Assembly (NCBI RefSeq): GCF_015163665.1
Contig: NZ_JADEUG010000028.1
Span: 1 to 49,441, forward strand
Direction: 5' to 3'
Source of the DNA: Xenorhabdus sp. BG5
GTDB lineage: Bacteria; Pseudomonadota; Gammaproteobacteria; Enterobacterales; Enterobacteriaceae
DNA length: 49,441 nucleotides
Shown: positions 33,543-45,232 of the stretch, piece by piece
Layout of the letters: each line of letters opens with the position of its first letter
How positions within the stretch are numbered: position 1 is the stretch's first letter
Made by a program: the position numbers and the translations under genes
The notes under the pieces: generated by a model
Told to the model about the DNA's origin: nothing
Databases searched by the model: none
Seen by the model: only the letters and a program-made list of their open reading frames with translations

Positions 33543-33601
33543 AAAAGGTGTTGTTTTAAAAGATGTTGTTTTAAAGGGTATGGTTCGAAGGATATAGTTT
33601 G
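33543..33601 (+). repeat. Degenerate 15-bp tandem repeat just upstream of the MFS gene
   Basis: AAAAGGTGTTGTTTT (33543-33557) is followed directly by AAAAGATGTTGTTTT (33558-33572), 14 of 15 identical. Two more diverged copies at 33573-33587 and about 33587-33601 run up to the ribosome-binding site of the transporter gene. Changes in copy number would alter the 5' untranslated region only. Confidence 0.7.
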
Positions 33602-33612
33602 GAGGAGTCAAG

Positions 33613-34764
33613 TTGTCTGAAGAATATGCAGTCTCTTCAATAAAGCAGCCTATCATAGCAACGCGAATTTCGTTTTTTATTGCGGGATTCAGTATTGCGA
33701 GTTGGGCGCCGCTGATCCCATTGGTGAAGGAACGACTGGGTCTGGATGATGGTTCAATGGGGCTACTGATACTGGTGTTTGGTATTGGTTCTTTCATTAT
33801 GATGCCAATAGCGGGAATGTTGGCAACTCGCTTTGGCTGCCGCAAGGTTTTTACCTTTTTTGCCTTGTTAGCCGTTTTGATATTACCGGGGCTAAGTGTG
33901 TTCTCAGCCCCGCTGACATTGGCTTGTGCTTTGTTTGTCTTTGGTATGGGTATTGGAGCGACAGATGTGGTTATCAATATCCATGCGGTCAATATTGAGA
34001 AAAGAGTACATCAACCGATTATGTCGGGTTTTCACGCATTATTCAGCTTAGGGGGAATTGCGGGAGCCGGTACTGTCAGCCTATTGCTGTTTTTGGGGAT
34101 CTCACCATTTCAGGTCACCCTTGCCGTAGGGGTAATTGTTATCCTGTTATTGTTGCCAACATGGAATGGAATGCTGGATAACGCCGAAACGGAGGAAACG
34201 CCATTTTTTGCCTTGCCGCGTGGCATTGTTATCCTGATTGGCTCTCTCTGTTTTGTGGTTTACTTGATGGAAGGCTCCATGCTGGATTGGAGCGGGATCT
34301 TATTAAGTAGTGTGCATAACATGAGTAGTCATCAGGCAGGTTTTGGCTATACGCTATTTGCCATTACTATGACTGCGGGACGATTTTTGGGTGACAAGAT
34401 CATTGCAACATGTGGATATCGGCGCGTATTTTTAGGCAGCGCGATTTTGGCGACGTCAGGTTTTGTTCTGATCTATCTGGCAACCAGCACGATTCAGTTG
34501 GGAATTTCTTTCCTGATGATTGGGGCAGGACTATCCAATTTGGCACCGATGTTTTTCACTGCTTCGGGCCAACAGAAAGTGATGCCTGATGCGTTGGCAG
34601 TTTCTGCCGTTTCTACGATGGGGTATTCAGGGATTTTGCTTGGGCCAGCAATTATTGGTGGTTTGGCACATCAGGTAACATTACATGGTGCTTTTGCCTG
34701 TATTGCGGTGCTTTCGCTTTCATTGTTAGCGGGATATGGTTTGGTTAATCCCACCAAGAAATAA
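33613..34764 (+). CDS. Major facilitator superfamily transporter (YbjJ/fucose-permease-like)
   Basis: An inner-membrane secondary transporter of 383 residues with about 12 predicted helices. It begins with the family feature GFSIASWAPLIPLVKERLG and has the loop 2-3 type motif GMLATRFGCRKV near residue 70. It resembles E. coli YbjJ and fucose permease relatives, so a sugar or sugar-like substrate is plausible; import or export cannot be told. The start is TTG, chosen because GGAGGAG lies 5 bases upstream and no ATG in a suitable place exists before the first helix. It follows a hairpin and a 15-bp tandem repeat and is followed by the DUF1349 gene after 13 bases. Confidence 0.88.
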   Translation: MSEEYAVSSIKQPIIATRISFFIAGFSIASWAPLIPLVKERLGLDDGSMGLLILVFGIGSFIMMPIAGMLATRFGCRKVFTFFALLAVLILPGLSVFSAPLTLACALFVFGMGIGATDVVINIHAVNIEKRVHQPIMSGFHALFSLGGIAGAGTVSLLLFLGISPFQVTLAVGVIVILLLLPTWNGMLDNAETEETPFFALPRGIVILIGSLCFVVYLMEGSMLDWSGILLSSVHNMSSHQAGFGYTLFAITMTAGRFLGDKIIATCGYRRVFLGSAILATSGFVLIYLATSTIQLGISFLMIGAGLSNLAPMFFTASGQQKVMPDALAVSAVSTMGYSGILLGPAIIGGLAHQVTLHGAFACIAVLSLSLLAGYGLVNPTKK

Positions 34765-34777
34765 CAGGGTAAAATTG

Positions 34778-35374
34778 ATGAATTTGCAGCAATGTCATTG
34801 GTTGAATGAACCTGCTTTATGGCGGTATCAAGATAATGAACTTCATGTCACGACAGACAATAAAACCGATTTCTGGCGTGATACATGGTATGGTTTTCAG
34901 CGTCATAGTGGTCATGTCTTTGGTGGCTATATTGATGATTTTAAATTTGAAGAAGGCTTTACCTTCCAGTTTTGTATCGAAGGCCAGTTTGAACAATTAT
35001 ATGATCAGGCTGGTGTTATGTTATTGGTGGATGAGCAACATTGGTTAAAAGCGGGCATTGAACATTCTGATGGACAGGCAACCATCGGCAGTGTATTGAC
35101 AAATGGATGTTCTGATTGGGCCATGGGGATTTTCCCTGGTAATCCAAAGAAGTTTTGGTTAAGGCTGACTTACCATGATGGGGCTATCAGGTTGCAGTAT
35201 TCCATAGATGGCGTGACATGGCCGTTACTGAGATTGTCTCCTTTTACCGTTGGCGATCAGCGGATTTTTGTCGGGGCGATGTGTTGCTCACCAGAACGTG
35301 AAGGATTGCAGGTGAGGTTTTCAGACTTTAGCCTAACGTCATCGTTGAAAAAGCACCTGCATGATTTAAGTTAG
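34778..35374 (+). CDS. DUF1349 family protein (concanavalin A-like fold)
   Basis: The 198-residue cytoplasmic-looking protein (no signal peptide) fits the DUF1349 family, which has a jelly-roll fold like lectins and glucanases; its biochemical role is not established. Visible are the TDFWRDTWYGF opening, the DQAGVMLLVDEQHWLKAGIE core, and the WLRLTYHDGAIRLQYSIDG and FSDFSL strands. ATG 34778 has AGGG upstream; the frame is open from 34736 but that part overlaps the transporter gene. It closes the five-gene unit and is followed by a terminator. A carbohydrate-binding or hydrolytic role would suit its neighbours but is inference. Confidence 0.8.
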   Translation: MNLQQCHWLNEPALWRYQDNELHVTTDNKTDFWRDTWYGFQRHSGHVFGGYIDDFKFEEGFTFQFCIEGQFEQLYDQAGVMLLVDEQHWLKAGIEHSDGQATIGSVLTNGCSDWAMGIFPGNPKKFWLRLTYHDGAIRLQYSIDGVTWPLLRLSPFTVGDQRIFVGAMCCSPEREGLQVRFSDFSLTSSLKKHLHDLS

Positions 35375-35389
35375 CTCTCTACTCATCAT

Positions 35390-35429
35390 AACCATAATGT
35401 GCATTTTCCTGCACATTAATGGTTCTTTT
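35390..35429 (+). terminator. Terminator after the DUF1349 gene
   Basis: ATGTGCA/TGCACAT forms a perfect core stem around TTTTCC, extended imperfectly by AACCAT/ATGGTT, and is followed by CTTTT. A second complement of AACCATAAT lies at 35434-35442, allowing an alternative fold. Confidence 0.75.
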
Positions 35430-35464
35430 GCCTATTATGGTTATATTTTTGCACCTTATAAGAA

Positions 35465-35488
35465 GGTATGCCGCGGTTGCAGCATACC
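35465..35488 (-). terminator. Hairpin downstream of thiH
   Basis: GGTATGC/GCATACC (35465-35471 with 35482-35488) forms a 7-bp stem 27 bases beyond the thiH stop. On the minus strand it is followed by TTCTTATAA, a poor T-run, so it is a weak terminator candidate for the thi operon. Confidence 0.45.
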
Positions 35489-35514
35489 CAAATAAAAACT
35501 GCCTACTTAAAAAA

Positions 35515-36639
35515 TTATCGACCTAAGTAATTGTCCCAATCTTTCCAGACAGGCTGTAAACCCGATTTAATCAAAGCTTCAGCGACCTGAAAAACAGAAC
35601 GATTGTCGTGGGGAGCGAATTGTTCCAACTCGTGGTGCTCATCGGCATAACCGCCTGGCTGGGTTTTTGAACCTGCACTGATATTGTTGATCGCGAGAGG
35701 AACAACGTGATCACGGAAAAAGGGTGATTCACGGGTGGACAGGGACAGCTCTACATCCGGTGCCAATAGGCGAAAAGCGCAAATCAGTTGTACCAGTTCA
35801 GCTTCATTCATTAAAGAAGCGGGTTCTATGCCACCTGCACAGGGGCGCAGACGTGGAAAAGAGATGGAATAACGGCTTTTCCAGAACTGTTTTTGCAGGA
35901 AAAAGAGGTGCTCAGCCACCATATAGCAGTCTGTGCGCCAATTGTGGGATAACCCAATCAAGGCACCTAGCCCAATCTTGTCTATTCCCGCTCGACCAAG
36001 GCGTTCCGGCGTTTCTAATCGCCAATGAAAATCCTGTTTTTTGCCTTTCAAATGATGCAGTTGATAACTGGGTTGATGATAGGTTTCCTGATAGACCATC
36101 ACGCCATCCAATCCCAATGTTTTCAGTTCAGCATATTCCTCTTGCGCCAGTGGCTGGACCTCCATTGAGACAGAGCTGAAATGGCGGCGGATCAGGGGAA
36201 GATAGCGACGAAAATAATCCATACCAACTTTGTTTTGGTGTTCCCCTGTGACTAGCAGAATATGCTCAAATCCCCGTTTTTTCAGCGCGAGGCATTCCGT
36301 CTCAATCTCCTGTTCATTGAGTGTCTTGCGCTTAATGTGATTGCTCATAGAGAAACCACAATAAGTACAGTCGTTGGCACACAGATTGGAAAGGTAGAGT
36401 GGGATAAAAAATCCCACGGTATTACCAAAACGCTGGCGAGTCAGTTGTTGTGCACGTTGGGCGAGCGGTTCAAGATAAGGCAGTGCAGCCGGGGAGAGCA
36501 GGGCCATAAAGTCATCCAACGTCAAGCGCACATTGTTTAGTGCATCTTCAATGTCCTGTGATGTTTTACTGTTGATGCGTAAGGTGATGTCATCCCAATC
36601 CAGTTGTTGCCAGCGTTGGCTGAATGTTCGGTTTGTCAT
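35515..36639 (-). CDS. thiH: 2-iminoacetate synthase ThiH
   Basis: ThiH is a radical SAM enzyme that cleaves tyrosine to dehydroglycine and p-cresol, supplying the glycine-derived part of the thiazole ring. The 374 residues contain the iron-sulfur cysteines C87, C91 and C94 in [11 protein letters not shown], followed by the cofactor-binding barrel. It overlaps the thiG stop by 4 bases (ATGA) and is the last gene of thiCEFSGH. Anaerobic-type tyrosine-dependent thiazole synthesis is implied, in place of ThiO. Confidence 0.97.
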   Translation of the reverse strand: MTNRTFSQRWQQLDWDDITLRINSKTSQDIEDALNNVRLTLDDFMALLSPAALPYLEPLAQRAQQLTRQRFGNTVGFFIPLYLSNLCANDCTYCGFSMSNHIKRKTLNEQEIETECLALKKRGFEHILLVTGEHQNKVGMDYFRRYLPLIRRHFSSVSMEVQPLAQEEYAELKTLGLDGVMVYQETYHQPSYQLHHLKGKKQDFHWRLETPERLGRAGIDKIGLGALIGLSHNWRTDCYMVAEHLFFLQKQFWKSRYSISFPRLRPCAGGIEPASLMNEAELVQLICAFRLLAPDVELSLSTRESPFFRDHVVPLAINNISAGSKTQPGGYADEHHELEQFAPHDNRSVFQVAEALIKSGLQPVWKDWDNYLGR

Positions 36640-37406
36640 AGTACCCCCAGAAAATCGGTCAGTGGGCTGGAAGCCTCAGCATAGGATTTCTGGCTGGCAA
36701 TGCCTGCCTGGTGTGAAAGTTCGCCGGCTTCAATGGCAGCTTTGAATGCCTGCGCCATCTTAACGGGATTGCGGGCAACAGCGATGGCGGTATTAACCAG
36801 TACAGCATCCGCCCCTATTTCGATAGCGGCCAGTGCATGGCTCGGTGCGCCGATCCCGGCATCCACAACCACGGGCACGTTAGCCTGTTCGATGATGATT
36901 TGTAAAAAATCGCGGGTCAGTAATCCCTTATTTGAGCCGATAGGGGCGCCCAATGGCATCACGGCAGCGCAGCCGACTTCTTCCAAGCGGCGGCACAGGA
37001 CAGGATCAGCGCCGCAGTAGGGCAGAACGATAAATCCTTCTTTGACTAGCTGTTCCGCCCCCTTTAATGTCTCAACGGGATCGGGCAGCAGGTATTTTAC
37101 ATCGGGGTGGATTTCCAATTTTATCCAGTGAGTTCCCAATGCTTCCCGTGCCAGGCGAGCGGCGAAGATGGCTTCTTCCGCTGTTTTGGCGCCAGAGGTA
37201 TTGGGTAGCAGTTTGACACCCAACTGTTGCAATGGGGCAAGAATGCCATCGTCATTATTGCCGTGGAGATCGAGGCGTTTCATTGCCATTGTGACCAGTT
37301 GGCTGCCAGAGGCGCGGATCGCGTCGATCATTAATCCTGCATTGGCAAACTTGCCTGTTCCGGTAAATAAACGGGATTGGAAGGTGGTATCTGCAATTTT
37401 TAACAT
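36636..37406 (-). CDS. thiG: Thiazole synthase ThiG
   Basis: ThiG condenses deoxyxylulose-5-phosphate, dehydroglycine and ThiS-thiocarboxylate into the thiazole phosphate. The 256-residue TIM-barrel protein shows WIKLEIHPD with the imine-forming lysine near residue 96, [16 protein letters not shown], and the phosphate-binding [10 protein letters not shown] and [11 protein letters not shown]. It lies between thiS (19-base gap) and thiH (4-base overlap) and forms a complex with ThiH in E. coli. Confidence 0.97.
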   Translation of the reverse strand: MLKIADTTFQSRLFTGTGKFANAGLMIDAIRASGSQLVTMAMKRLDLHGNNDDGILAPLQQLGVKLLPNTSGAKTAEEAIFAARLAREALGTHWIKLEIHPDVKYLLPDPVETLKGAEQLVKEGFIVLPYCGADPVLCRRLEEVGCAAVMPLGAPIGSNKGLLTRDFLQIIIEQANVPVVVDAGIGAPSHALAAIEIGADAVLVNTAIAVARNPVKMAQAFKAAIEAGELSHQAGIASQKSYAEASSPLTDFLGVL

Positions 37407-37425
37407 AAATTAACCTCCGGCAATA

Positions 37426-37641
37426 TCAGCCACCCGCAATGGCCTGAAAGAGCAATATAGTGTCCCCGTCATTAATTTGATGGGTTTGCCATTCTGAACG
37501 CGGAATAATGGTTTGATTGATAGCCAACGCAGTACCTGATTGCGGGAGTTCTATATGTTCCAGCAATTGATGTTCCAGAAATTGTTGCACCGTCATGGGC
37601 GCACTCAGTGTCACTGGTTGATCGTTGACGATAATGTTCAT
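37426..37641 (-). CDS. thiS: Sulfur carrier protein ThiS
   Basis: ThiS is a small ubiquitin-fold protein whose C-terminal Gly-Gly is adenylated by ThiF and converted to a thiocarboxylate, the sulfur donor for thiazole. The 71-residue product ends in QAIAGG as required and has the normal length. The start ATG overlaps the thiF stop by 4 bases, so ThiF and ThiS are translationally coupled. Confidence 0.96.
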   Translation of the reverse strand: MNIIVNDQPVTLSAPMTVQQFLEHQLLEHIELPQSGTALAINQTIIPRSEWQTHQINDGDTILLFQAIAGG

Positions 37642-38416
37642 GCGACTTCTTTTCCTGACCGTTTTTTATCGGTTTGTCTGGTAGCGCCACAAATTGGGCA
37701 CTGTGATGAACGGGTAAGCTGTAATGTGCTCCAGCTTTGCTGTTTGCCATCAAACAGTCGGAGTTTTCCGTTTAAGGGAGAAGAAAGGCCCGCCAGCATT
37801 TTTATGGCTTCCAGTGATTGCAAGGTGCCGATGACTCCAACGATAGGGCCTAAGATACCGGCTGTCCGACAATTTCGGTGGGGTTCTTCTTGGTTAGGAT
37901 AGAGGCAGGCATAGCAACCGTGCTGGTAAGGGGGAGTCAATACCATTAATTGCCCACTAAAGCCGACGGCACTGCCGCTGATAAGTGGTTTGTTTTCTGC
38001 AATACAGGCGGCATTGATGGCATGGCGAGTTGCCATGTTGTCACAGCAATCTAATACCAGATCGACTTGACTGACAGCATTAACCAAAGATTCACGATCT
38101 TGCCGCTCAGTAAGTGCAGTGATATTGATTTGCGGGTTTAACTCAGCCAGTTTTTTTGCGGCTAATTGGGCTTTGTTGGCCGGAATATCTGCGGTGCGAT
38201 AGATAATCTGGCGTTGCAGGTTTGAGATATGTAACTTGTCATCATCTGCCAGATAAAGGTTTCCCACCCCTGCTGCCGCGAGATAGAGCGCAGCCGGTGA
38301 TCCTAATCCACCCAAACCGACAACCAACACTTTGCTGGCTTTTAATTGCTCTTGCCCTACAGGACCAATGTCTTCCAGCAGTAATTGACGGCTGTAACGC
38401 ATAAATTCTTGATCGT

Positions 38417-38423
<7 letters not shown>
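37638..38423 (-). CDS. thiF: ThiS adenylyltransferase ThiF
   Basis: ThiF activates the ThiS C-terminus with ATP and belongs to the E1/MoeB family. The 261-residue protein has the nucleotide-binding [18 protein letters not shown] near residue 30, the RQIIY arginine region, the catalytic-type aspartate in LVLDCCDN, and four zinc cysteines in two pairs (CYAC and CPIC). The ATG follows GGAGGCTTTT and overlaps the thiE stop by 7 bases. Confidence 0.97.
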
Positions 38424-41069
<2,646 letters not shown>

Positions 41070-41131
41070 TTATCGCCTGTCTCATGGTTGATCAGGCTTA
41101 AGTTGAGAAAATTGCTTGTCTGGAGCTCGCA

Positions 41132-41181
41132 GGGAGTAATGGTTGGTGCTGATTAATATCTGTACATGTGCATAGATGTAC
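41132..41181 (-). promoter_or_regulatory. Probable expression platform of the thiC riboswitch
   Basis: Between aptamer and thiC lie a perfect hairpin GTACAT/ATGTAC (41162-41167 with 41176-41181) and, at 41134-41140, a 7-base segment complementary to the 3' end of the aptamer (41200-41206). These could form mutually exclusive structures. Inference from pairing only. Confidence 0.45.
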
Positions 41182-41199
41182 GATTGTTGGCAGCGGGGG

Positions 41200-41316
41200 A
41201 TTACTCTTGTTCCCTTCGCGGGTATTAGCCCGATCAGGTTCTGCGGATCCCGAATTAACGGTCTCAGCCTGTGTCCATCGTGATATACGCTGAACGCTAG
41301 GCACTCCGACAAGAAA
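41200..41316 (-). ncRNA. TPP riboswitch (THI element) of the thi operon
   Basis: Read on the minus strand, the leader contains P1 halves CTTGT and ACAAG, the core CGGAGTGCC, GGCTGAGACCGTT, CGGGATCCGC, GAACCTGATC and TAATACCCGCGAAGGGAAC, all hallmarks of the thiamine-pyrophosphate aptamer and close to the E. coli thiC leader as I recall it. The P3 arm between GTGCC and GGCTGAGA is about 24 bases longer than in E. coli thiC and can extend as a stem (see findings). It should shut off thiCEFSGH when TPP is high. Confidence 0.95.
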
Positions 41317-41327
41317 AAACACCCCAA

Positions 41328-41355
41328 AGTATAAAGGGGATTGTGAAAACTACAA
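41328..41355 (-). promoter_or_regulatory. thiC promoter
   Basis: On the minus strand, -35 TTGTAG (41350-41355), a 16-base spacer and -10 TATACT (41328-41333) lie just upstream of the riboswitch aptamer, so the transcript starts with the aptamer. Confidence 0.75.
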
Positions 41356-41466
41356 CCCCGTTTTTGGGAGCAGGTGTTTTGACATTACTGTGACTCCTAT
41401 TTAAGAAGAGTATTCACCAGTGCGGTTAATATAACGAGATTGAAGACGTCATAAATCACATAACCC

Positions 41467-42249
41467 ATGATGGAACAGATTATGCAACAAAAACTGACAG
41501 GTGGAGAACAAGGCTGGTGGATTGTCAGTCTTGAGAATCGCGTTTGGCTCCCACAAGGAGAGTTACCTTTAGGTACGGCCAGTCAATGGTCCTTGCAAGG
41601 CCATATGGCAAAACCGATTGGTGAGTGGTTGGGGAAAACGGTCTGGCTGGTTTGTCATAAAATGGCTTCAGATATGTCCTCTCCCCGTTTAATTGCTGAT
41701 CGGGATGCTAAGTTATTTCAGTTGGTTGGGCGCGGTGTTCAACTGGCTGAATTTTATCGTTCGCATCATTATTGTGGTTACTGTGGTCATGAGATGCAGC
41801 ATAGTCAGCATGAATGGGCCTGTTTGTGCAATCACTGCCATGAACATTACTATCCACAAATTGCGCCCAGCATCATTGTCGGTATTCGCCGTGATGACCA
41901 TATCTTGCTGGCACAACACCAGCGTCACCGTAATGGGATCCATACCGTGCTGGCCGGGTTTGTTGAAGTGGGGGAAACTCTGGAGGAAGCTGTGCATCGT
42001 GAAGTGATGGAAGAGAGCGGAATTAAGATCCGTAACTTGCGTTATGTCGCCTCCCAGCCGTGGCCTTTTCCAAATTCATTGATGGTGGGTTTTCTGGCCG
42101 ATTATGAGAGCGGTGAAATCAATATTGATCCCGTCGAACTTATCAGTGCCGATTGGCACCGTTATGATCACCTTCCCTTGATTCCTCCCCCCGATACGAT
42201 TGCCCGCCGTTTAATTGAAGATACAGTTGCGTTATGCCGACATCAATAA
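41467..42249 (+). CDS. nudC: NADH pyrophosphatase / NAD-RNA decapping enzyme NudC
   Basis: NudC hydrolyses NAD(H) and removes NAD caps from RNA 5' ends. The 260-residue protein has four zinc cysteines, C103, C106, C121 and C124, then QLAEFYRSH before them, and a Nudix box at about 164-186 ([15 protein letters not shown]). The [11 protein letters not shown] signature of NADH pyrophosphatases follows. ATG 41467 is the longest start; ATG 41482 would match the E. coli N-terminal length better, and the ribosome-binding site does not decide. In E. coli rsd lies between thiC and nudC; here nothing does. Confidence 0.95.
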   Translation: MMEQIMQQKLTGGEQGWWIVSLENRVWLPQGELPLGTASQWSLQGHMAKPIGEWLGKTVWLVCHKMASDMSSPRLIADRDAKLFQLVGRGVQLAEFYRSHHYCGYCGHEMQHSQHEWACLCNHCHEHYYPQIAPSIIVGIRRDDHILLAQHQRHRNGIHTVLAGFVEVGETLEEAVHREVMEESGIKIRNLRYVASQPWPFPNSLMVGFLADYESGEINIDPVELISADWHRYDHLPLIPPPDTIARRLIEDTVALCRHQ

Positions 42250-42355
42250 TCATCACGTTATCGGCGGTTATGCCAGAAGTTCAAATTCAGGCATGTTAAA
42301 CTGCGCCAGTTTTCTCGTGTGTTTGTCGTGCATAAATTAATCAAGGGAGCTTGTC

Positions 42356-43420
42356 ATGAATGAGTTGAAAAACGACCGCTATCTGCGTGCCTTATTGCGT
42401 CAGCCCGTCGATATCACACCGGTATGGATGATGCGTCAGGCTGGTCGATATTTACCTGAATATAAAGCTACGCGTCAGGCGGCGGGAGATTTCATCTCGT
42501 TATGTAAAAACACCGAATTGGCTTGTGAAGTCACTCTCCAGCCCTTACGTCGTTTTCCGCTGGATGCGGCTATCCTGTTTTCTGATATTTTGACTATTCC
42601 TGATGCGATGGGGTTAGGGCTGTATTTTGAAACCGGAGAGGGGCCTCGTTTTCATTCTCCGATTCAGAATCATGCGGATGTAGAAAAATTGCCTGTGCCT
42701 GATCCCGAACTGGAGTTAGGCTATGTTATGGATGCAGTGCGGGCTATTCGTAAGGCATTGGCAGGACAAGTTCCTTTGATCGGTTTTTCTGGTAGCCCGT
42801 GGACATTGGCCACTTATATGGTTGAAGGCGGCAGCAGCAAGGCTTTCACCAAAATTAAGGCCATGATGTATACGGAGCCTGCTACCTTGCATAGGTTACT
42901 GGATAAATTGGCAAACAGCGTTATTCTATATCTGAATGCGCAAATAAAAGCCGGTGCCCAATCTGTCATGATTTTCGATACCTGGGGTGGGGTTTTGTCC
43001 CATCGCGATTATCTGGCGTTTTCCCTGCAATATATGCATAAAATTGTTGATGGTTTGATCCGCGAACATGAAGGACGTCGTGTGCCTGTTACCCTGTTTA
43101 CCAAAGGGGGAGGACAGTGGCTTGAAGCGATGGCGGCGACAGGATGTGATGCGCTGGGTTTGGATTGGACAACGAATATGGCTGATGCGCGTCGGCGCGT
43201 TGGAGATAAGGTCGCTTTGCAGGGTAATATGGACCCGTCCATGCTATATGCCCCGCCAGCGCGAATTGAAGAAGAAGTTTCGACAATTTTACAGGATTTT
43301 GGTGTAGGTAGTGGGCATGTTTTCAATTTGGGACACGGTATTCATCAGGATGTTCCGCCAGAGCACGCAGGTGCATTTGTCGAAGCTGTACATAGACTTT
43401 CAGTAAAATATCATCAATGA
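42356..43420 (+). CDS. hemE: Uroporphyrinogen decarboxylase HemE
   Basis: HemE converts uroporphyrinogen III to coproporphyrinogen III in heme synthesis. The 354 residues are of normal length and show the signature [15 protein letters not shown] at about residues 21-35, the catalytic aspartate in FSDILTIP, and [13 protein letters not shown]. The ATG follows AAGGGAGCTTGTC. nfi begins 4 bases after the stop. The 106 bases before hemE show no clear promoter. Confidence 0.98.
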   Translation: MNELKNDRYLRALLRQPVDITPVWMMRQAGRYLPEYKATRQAAGDFISLCKNTELACEVTLQPLRRFPLDAAILFSDILTIPDAMGLGLYFETGEGPRFHSPIQNHADVEKLPVPDPELELGYVMDAVRAIRKALAGQVPLIGFSGSPWTLATYMVEGGSSKAFTKIKAMMYTEPATLHRLLDKLANSVILYLNAQIKAGAQSVMIFDTWGGVLSHRDYLAFSLQYMHKIVDGLIREHEGRRVPVTLFTKGGGQWLEAMAATGCDALGLDWTTNMADARRRVGDKVALQGNMDPSMLYAPPARIEEEVSTILQDFGVGSGHVFNLGHGIHQDVPPEHAGAFVEAVHRLSVKYHQ

Positions 43421-43424
43421 TTTT

Positions 43425-44102
43425 ATGATTGATACAAAGGCATTACGTCAAGAACAGAGAGAGAAAGCACAGCTGGTTATCCGCCATGATGCTTTTTCCG
43501 CATCTTTTACGCCAAGGTTCATTGCGGGTGCTGATGTTGGGTTTGAAAAAAGCGGTACGGTAACCCGTGCCGCTATTGCAGTATTGCAATATCCCTCACT
43601 AGAATTGGTCGAATACCAAATTGCCAGAATTGATACGGTACTTCCCTATATCCCCGGTTTACTCTCATTTCGTGAATATCCTGCACTGATAGCTGCATGG
43701 CAAAAATTAAGTTTGCAGCCCGATTTGGTGATGGTGGATGGTCAGGGCATTGCCCATCCTCGGCGTTTTGGTATCGCCAGCCATTTTGGGACATTAGTGG
43801 ATATTCCTACTATTGGGGTGGCAAAAAGGCGTTTGTGTGGTGAACATACATTAGTAGGAGAGGTACAGGGAGACTGTCAGCCATTGATGGATCACGGTGA
43901 ACAGATTGGTGTCGTATTGAGAAGTAAAAAAAGATGCAATCCGCTCTATATTTCTCTTGGACATAAGATCAGTGTTGATAGTGCGGTATTCTGGGTTGAG
44001 CAGTGTATAAGGGGATATAAACTGCCTGAACCCACCCGCTGGGCGGACGGGATTGCTTCAAATAGGGCGTTTTTTGAGCAAACAATGCAGAAAAATCTAT
44101 AA
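43425..44102 (+). CDS. nfi: Endonuclease V (deoxyinosine repair)
   Basis: Endonuclease V nicks DNA one base 3' of deoxyinosine to start repair of deaminated adenine. The 225-residue protein has the catalytic aspartate D37 in [18 protein letters not shown] with glutamate E84, [13 protein letters not shown] with D105, and the wedge-type C-terminal region [17 protein letters not shown]. It is co-transcribed with hemE, as in E. coli. Confidence 0.97.
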   Translation: MIDTKALRQEQREKAQLVIRHDAFSASFTPRFIAGADVGFEKSGTVTRAAIAVLQYPSLELVEYQIARIDTVLPYIPGLLSFREYPALIAAWQKLSLQPDLVMVDGQGIAHPRRFGIASHFGTLVDIPTIGVAKRRLCGEHTLVGEVQGDCQPLMDHGEQIGVVLRSKKRCNPLYISLGHKISVDSAVFWVEQCIRGYKLPEPTRWADGIASNRAFFEQTMQKNL

Positions 44103-44178
44103 TTGTGGCGGAAAAGTGTGGATATTCTTGATTTTCAGGTAAACTTCGACGCAAATTAGGCATTATGAGTAACGACCA

Positions 44179-44769
44179 ATGTTAAGAAACCCGATCCACC
44201 TGCGGTTGGAGAAACTCGAAAGTTGGCAACATTTGACTTTTATGGCTAGTCTATGTGAGCGGATGTATCCAAATTATCAGGCATTTTGTCTCCAAAGCGG
44301 ATTTGCAGACCCTGTACAATATCGCCGCATTTTGGATCTTGTGTGGGAAATTTTGGTCGTTAAAGATGTAAAAGTGAATTTTGATAATCAGCTGGAAAAA
44401 TTGGAAACCATTATCCCATCATCAGAAGATTATGATATTTATGGTGTGTATCCAGCGATTGATGCGTGCATTGCATTGAGTGAAGTCATTCATTCTCGTC
44501 TGAGTGGCTCGACGTTAGAGTATGCAATAGCCGTCAGTGAAACATCCATCCGTACTGTTGCGATGCTAGAAATGACGCAGGCCGGTAGGGAAATGACTGA
44601 GGATGAGTTAAAAGTATTACCTGCCATTGAGGAAGAGTGGGACATTCAATGGGAGATTTACCGTTTGTTGGCAAATTGCGAAGAACGGGACATCGAATTG
44701 ATTAAAGGATTAAAGGCTGATCTCCGTGAAGCGGGGGTTAGCAATATCGGTATAAATTTGGCGCAATAA
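44179..44769 (+). CDS. yjaG: DUF416 family protein YjaG
   Basis: YjaG is a conserved cytoplasmic protein of unknown function. The 196 residues fit the DUF416 family, mostly helical and acidic, with LTFMASLCERMYPNY, the PSSEDYDIYGVYPAIDAC centre and the C-terminal EEEWDIQWEIYRLL. It lies between nfi and hupA, exactly as in E. coli, with a 76-base gap before it. Confidence 0.94.
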   Translation: MLRNPIHLRLEKLESWQHLTFMASLCERMYPNYQAFCLQSGFADPVQYRRILDLVWEILVVKDVKVNFDNQLEKLETIIPSSEDYDIYGVYPAIDACIALSEVIHSRLSGSTLEYAIAVSETSIRTVAMLEMTQAGREMTEDELKVLPAIEEEWDIQWEIYRLLANCEERDIELIKGLKADLREAGVSNIGINLAQ

Positions 44770-44954
44770 CTTATAAAACGTGACTTAGTGCTTGATTTGC
44801 CGTATTTAAAGGCTTCACATTTGCCCTCACTCTGTTCTACATTGGGGGGCGAAAAGAAGTGGCTATCGGTGCGTGTATGCAGGGGTGCTGTCAAATCGGC
44901 ATATCCGTCGCACTCGATGCTTTGCAAACGATAAACACACTGTAAGGATAATCT

Positions 44955-45227
44955 ATGAATAAGACTGAATTAGTTGATGCAATTGCAGCAGGCGCAGACC
45001 TGACCAAAACTCAGGCTAAAGCTGCTCTGGAGTCAACTCTGAATGCAATCACTGAATCTCTGAAAAACGGTGATGCAGTGCAGCTGGTAGGCTTTGGTAC
45101 TTTCAAAGTTAATCATCGTGCAGAGCGTACTGGTCGTAACCCACAGACTGGTAAAGAAATTAAAATCGCAGCAGCAAACGTGCCTGCTTTCTCCGCGGGT
45201 AAAGCACTGAAAGACGCAGTTAAGTAA
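44955..45227 (+). CDS. hupA: DNA-binding protein HU, alpha subunit
   Basis: HU-alpha is an abundant nucleoid protein that bends DNA. The 90 residues are of standard length, with the [11 protein letters not shown] opening, the [11 protein letters not shown] strand and the beta-arm [14 protein letters not shown] that inserts its proline into the minor groove. The ATG is preceded by TAAGGATAATCT. The 185-base gap upstream probably holds its promoters; TTCACA-N18-TACATT is one weak candidate. Confidence 0.98.
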   Translation: MNKTELVDAIAAGADLTKTQAKAALESTLNAITESLKNGDAVQLVGFGTFKVNHRAERTGRNPQTGKEIKIAAANVPAFSAGKALKDAVK

Positions 45228-45232
45228 TCGAA

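Noticed and set aside
33501-33992. Minus-strand frame over the tandem repeat and the start of the MFS gene
   Set aside because: The repeat in it is explained by the 15-bp DNA repeat; most of the frame is antisense to the transporter gene and it has no start signals.
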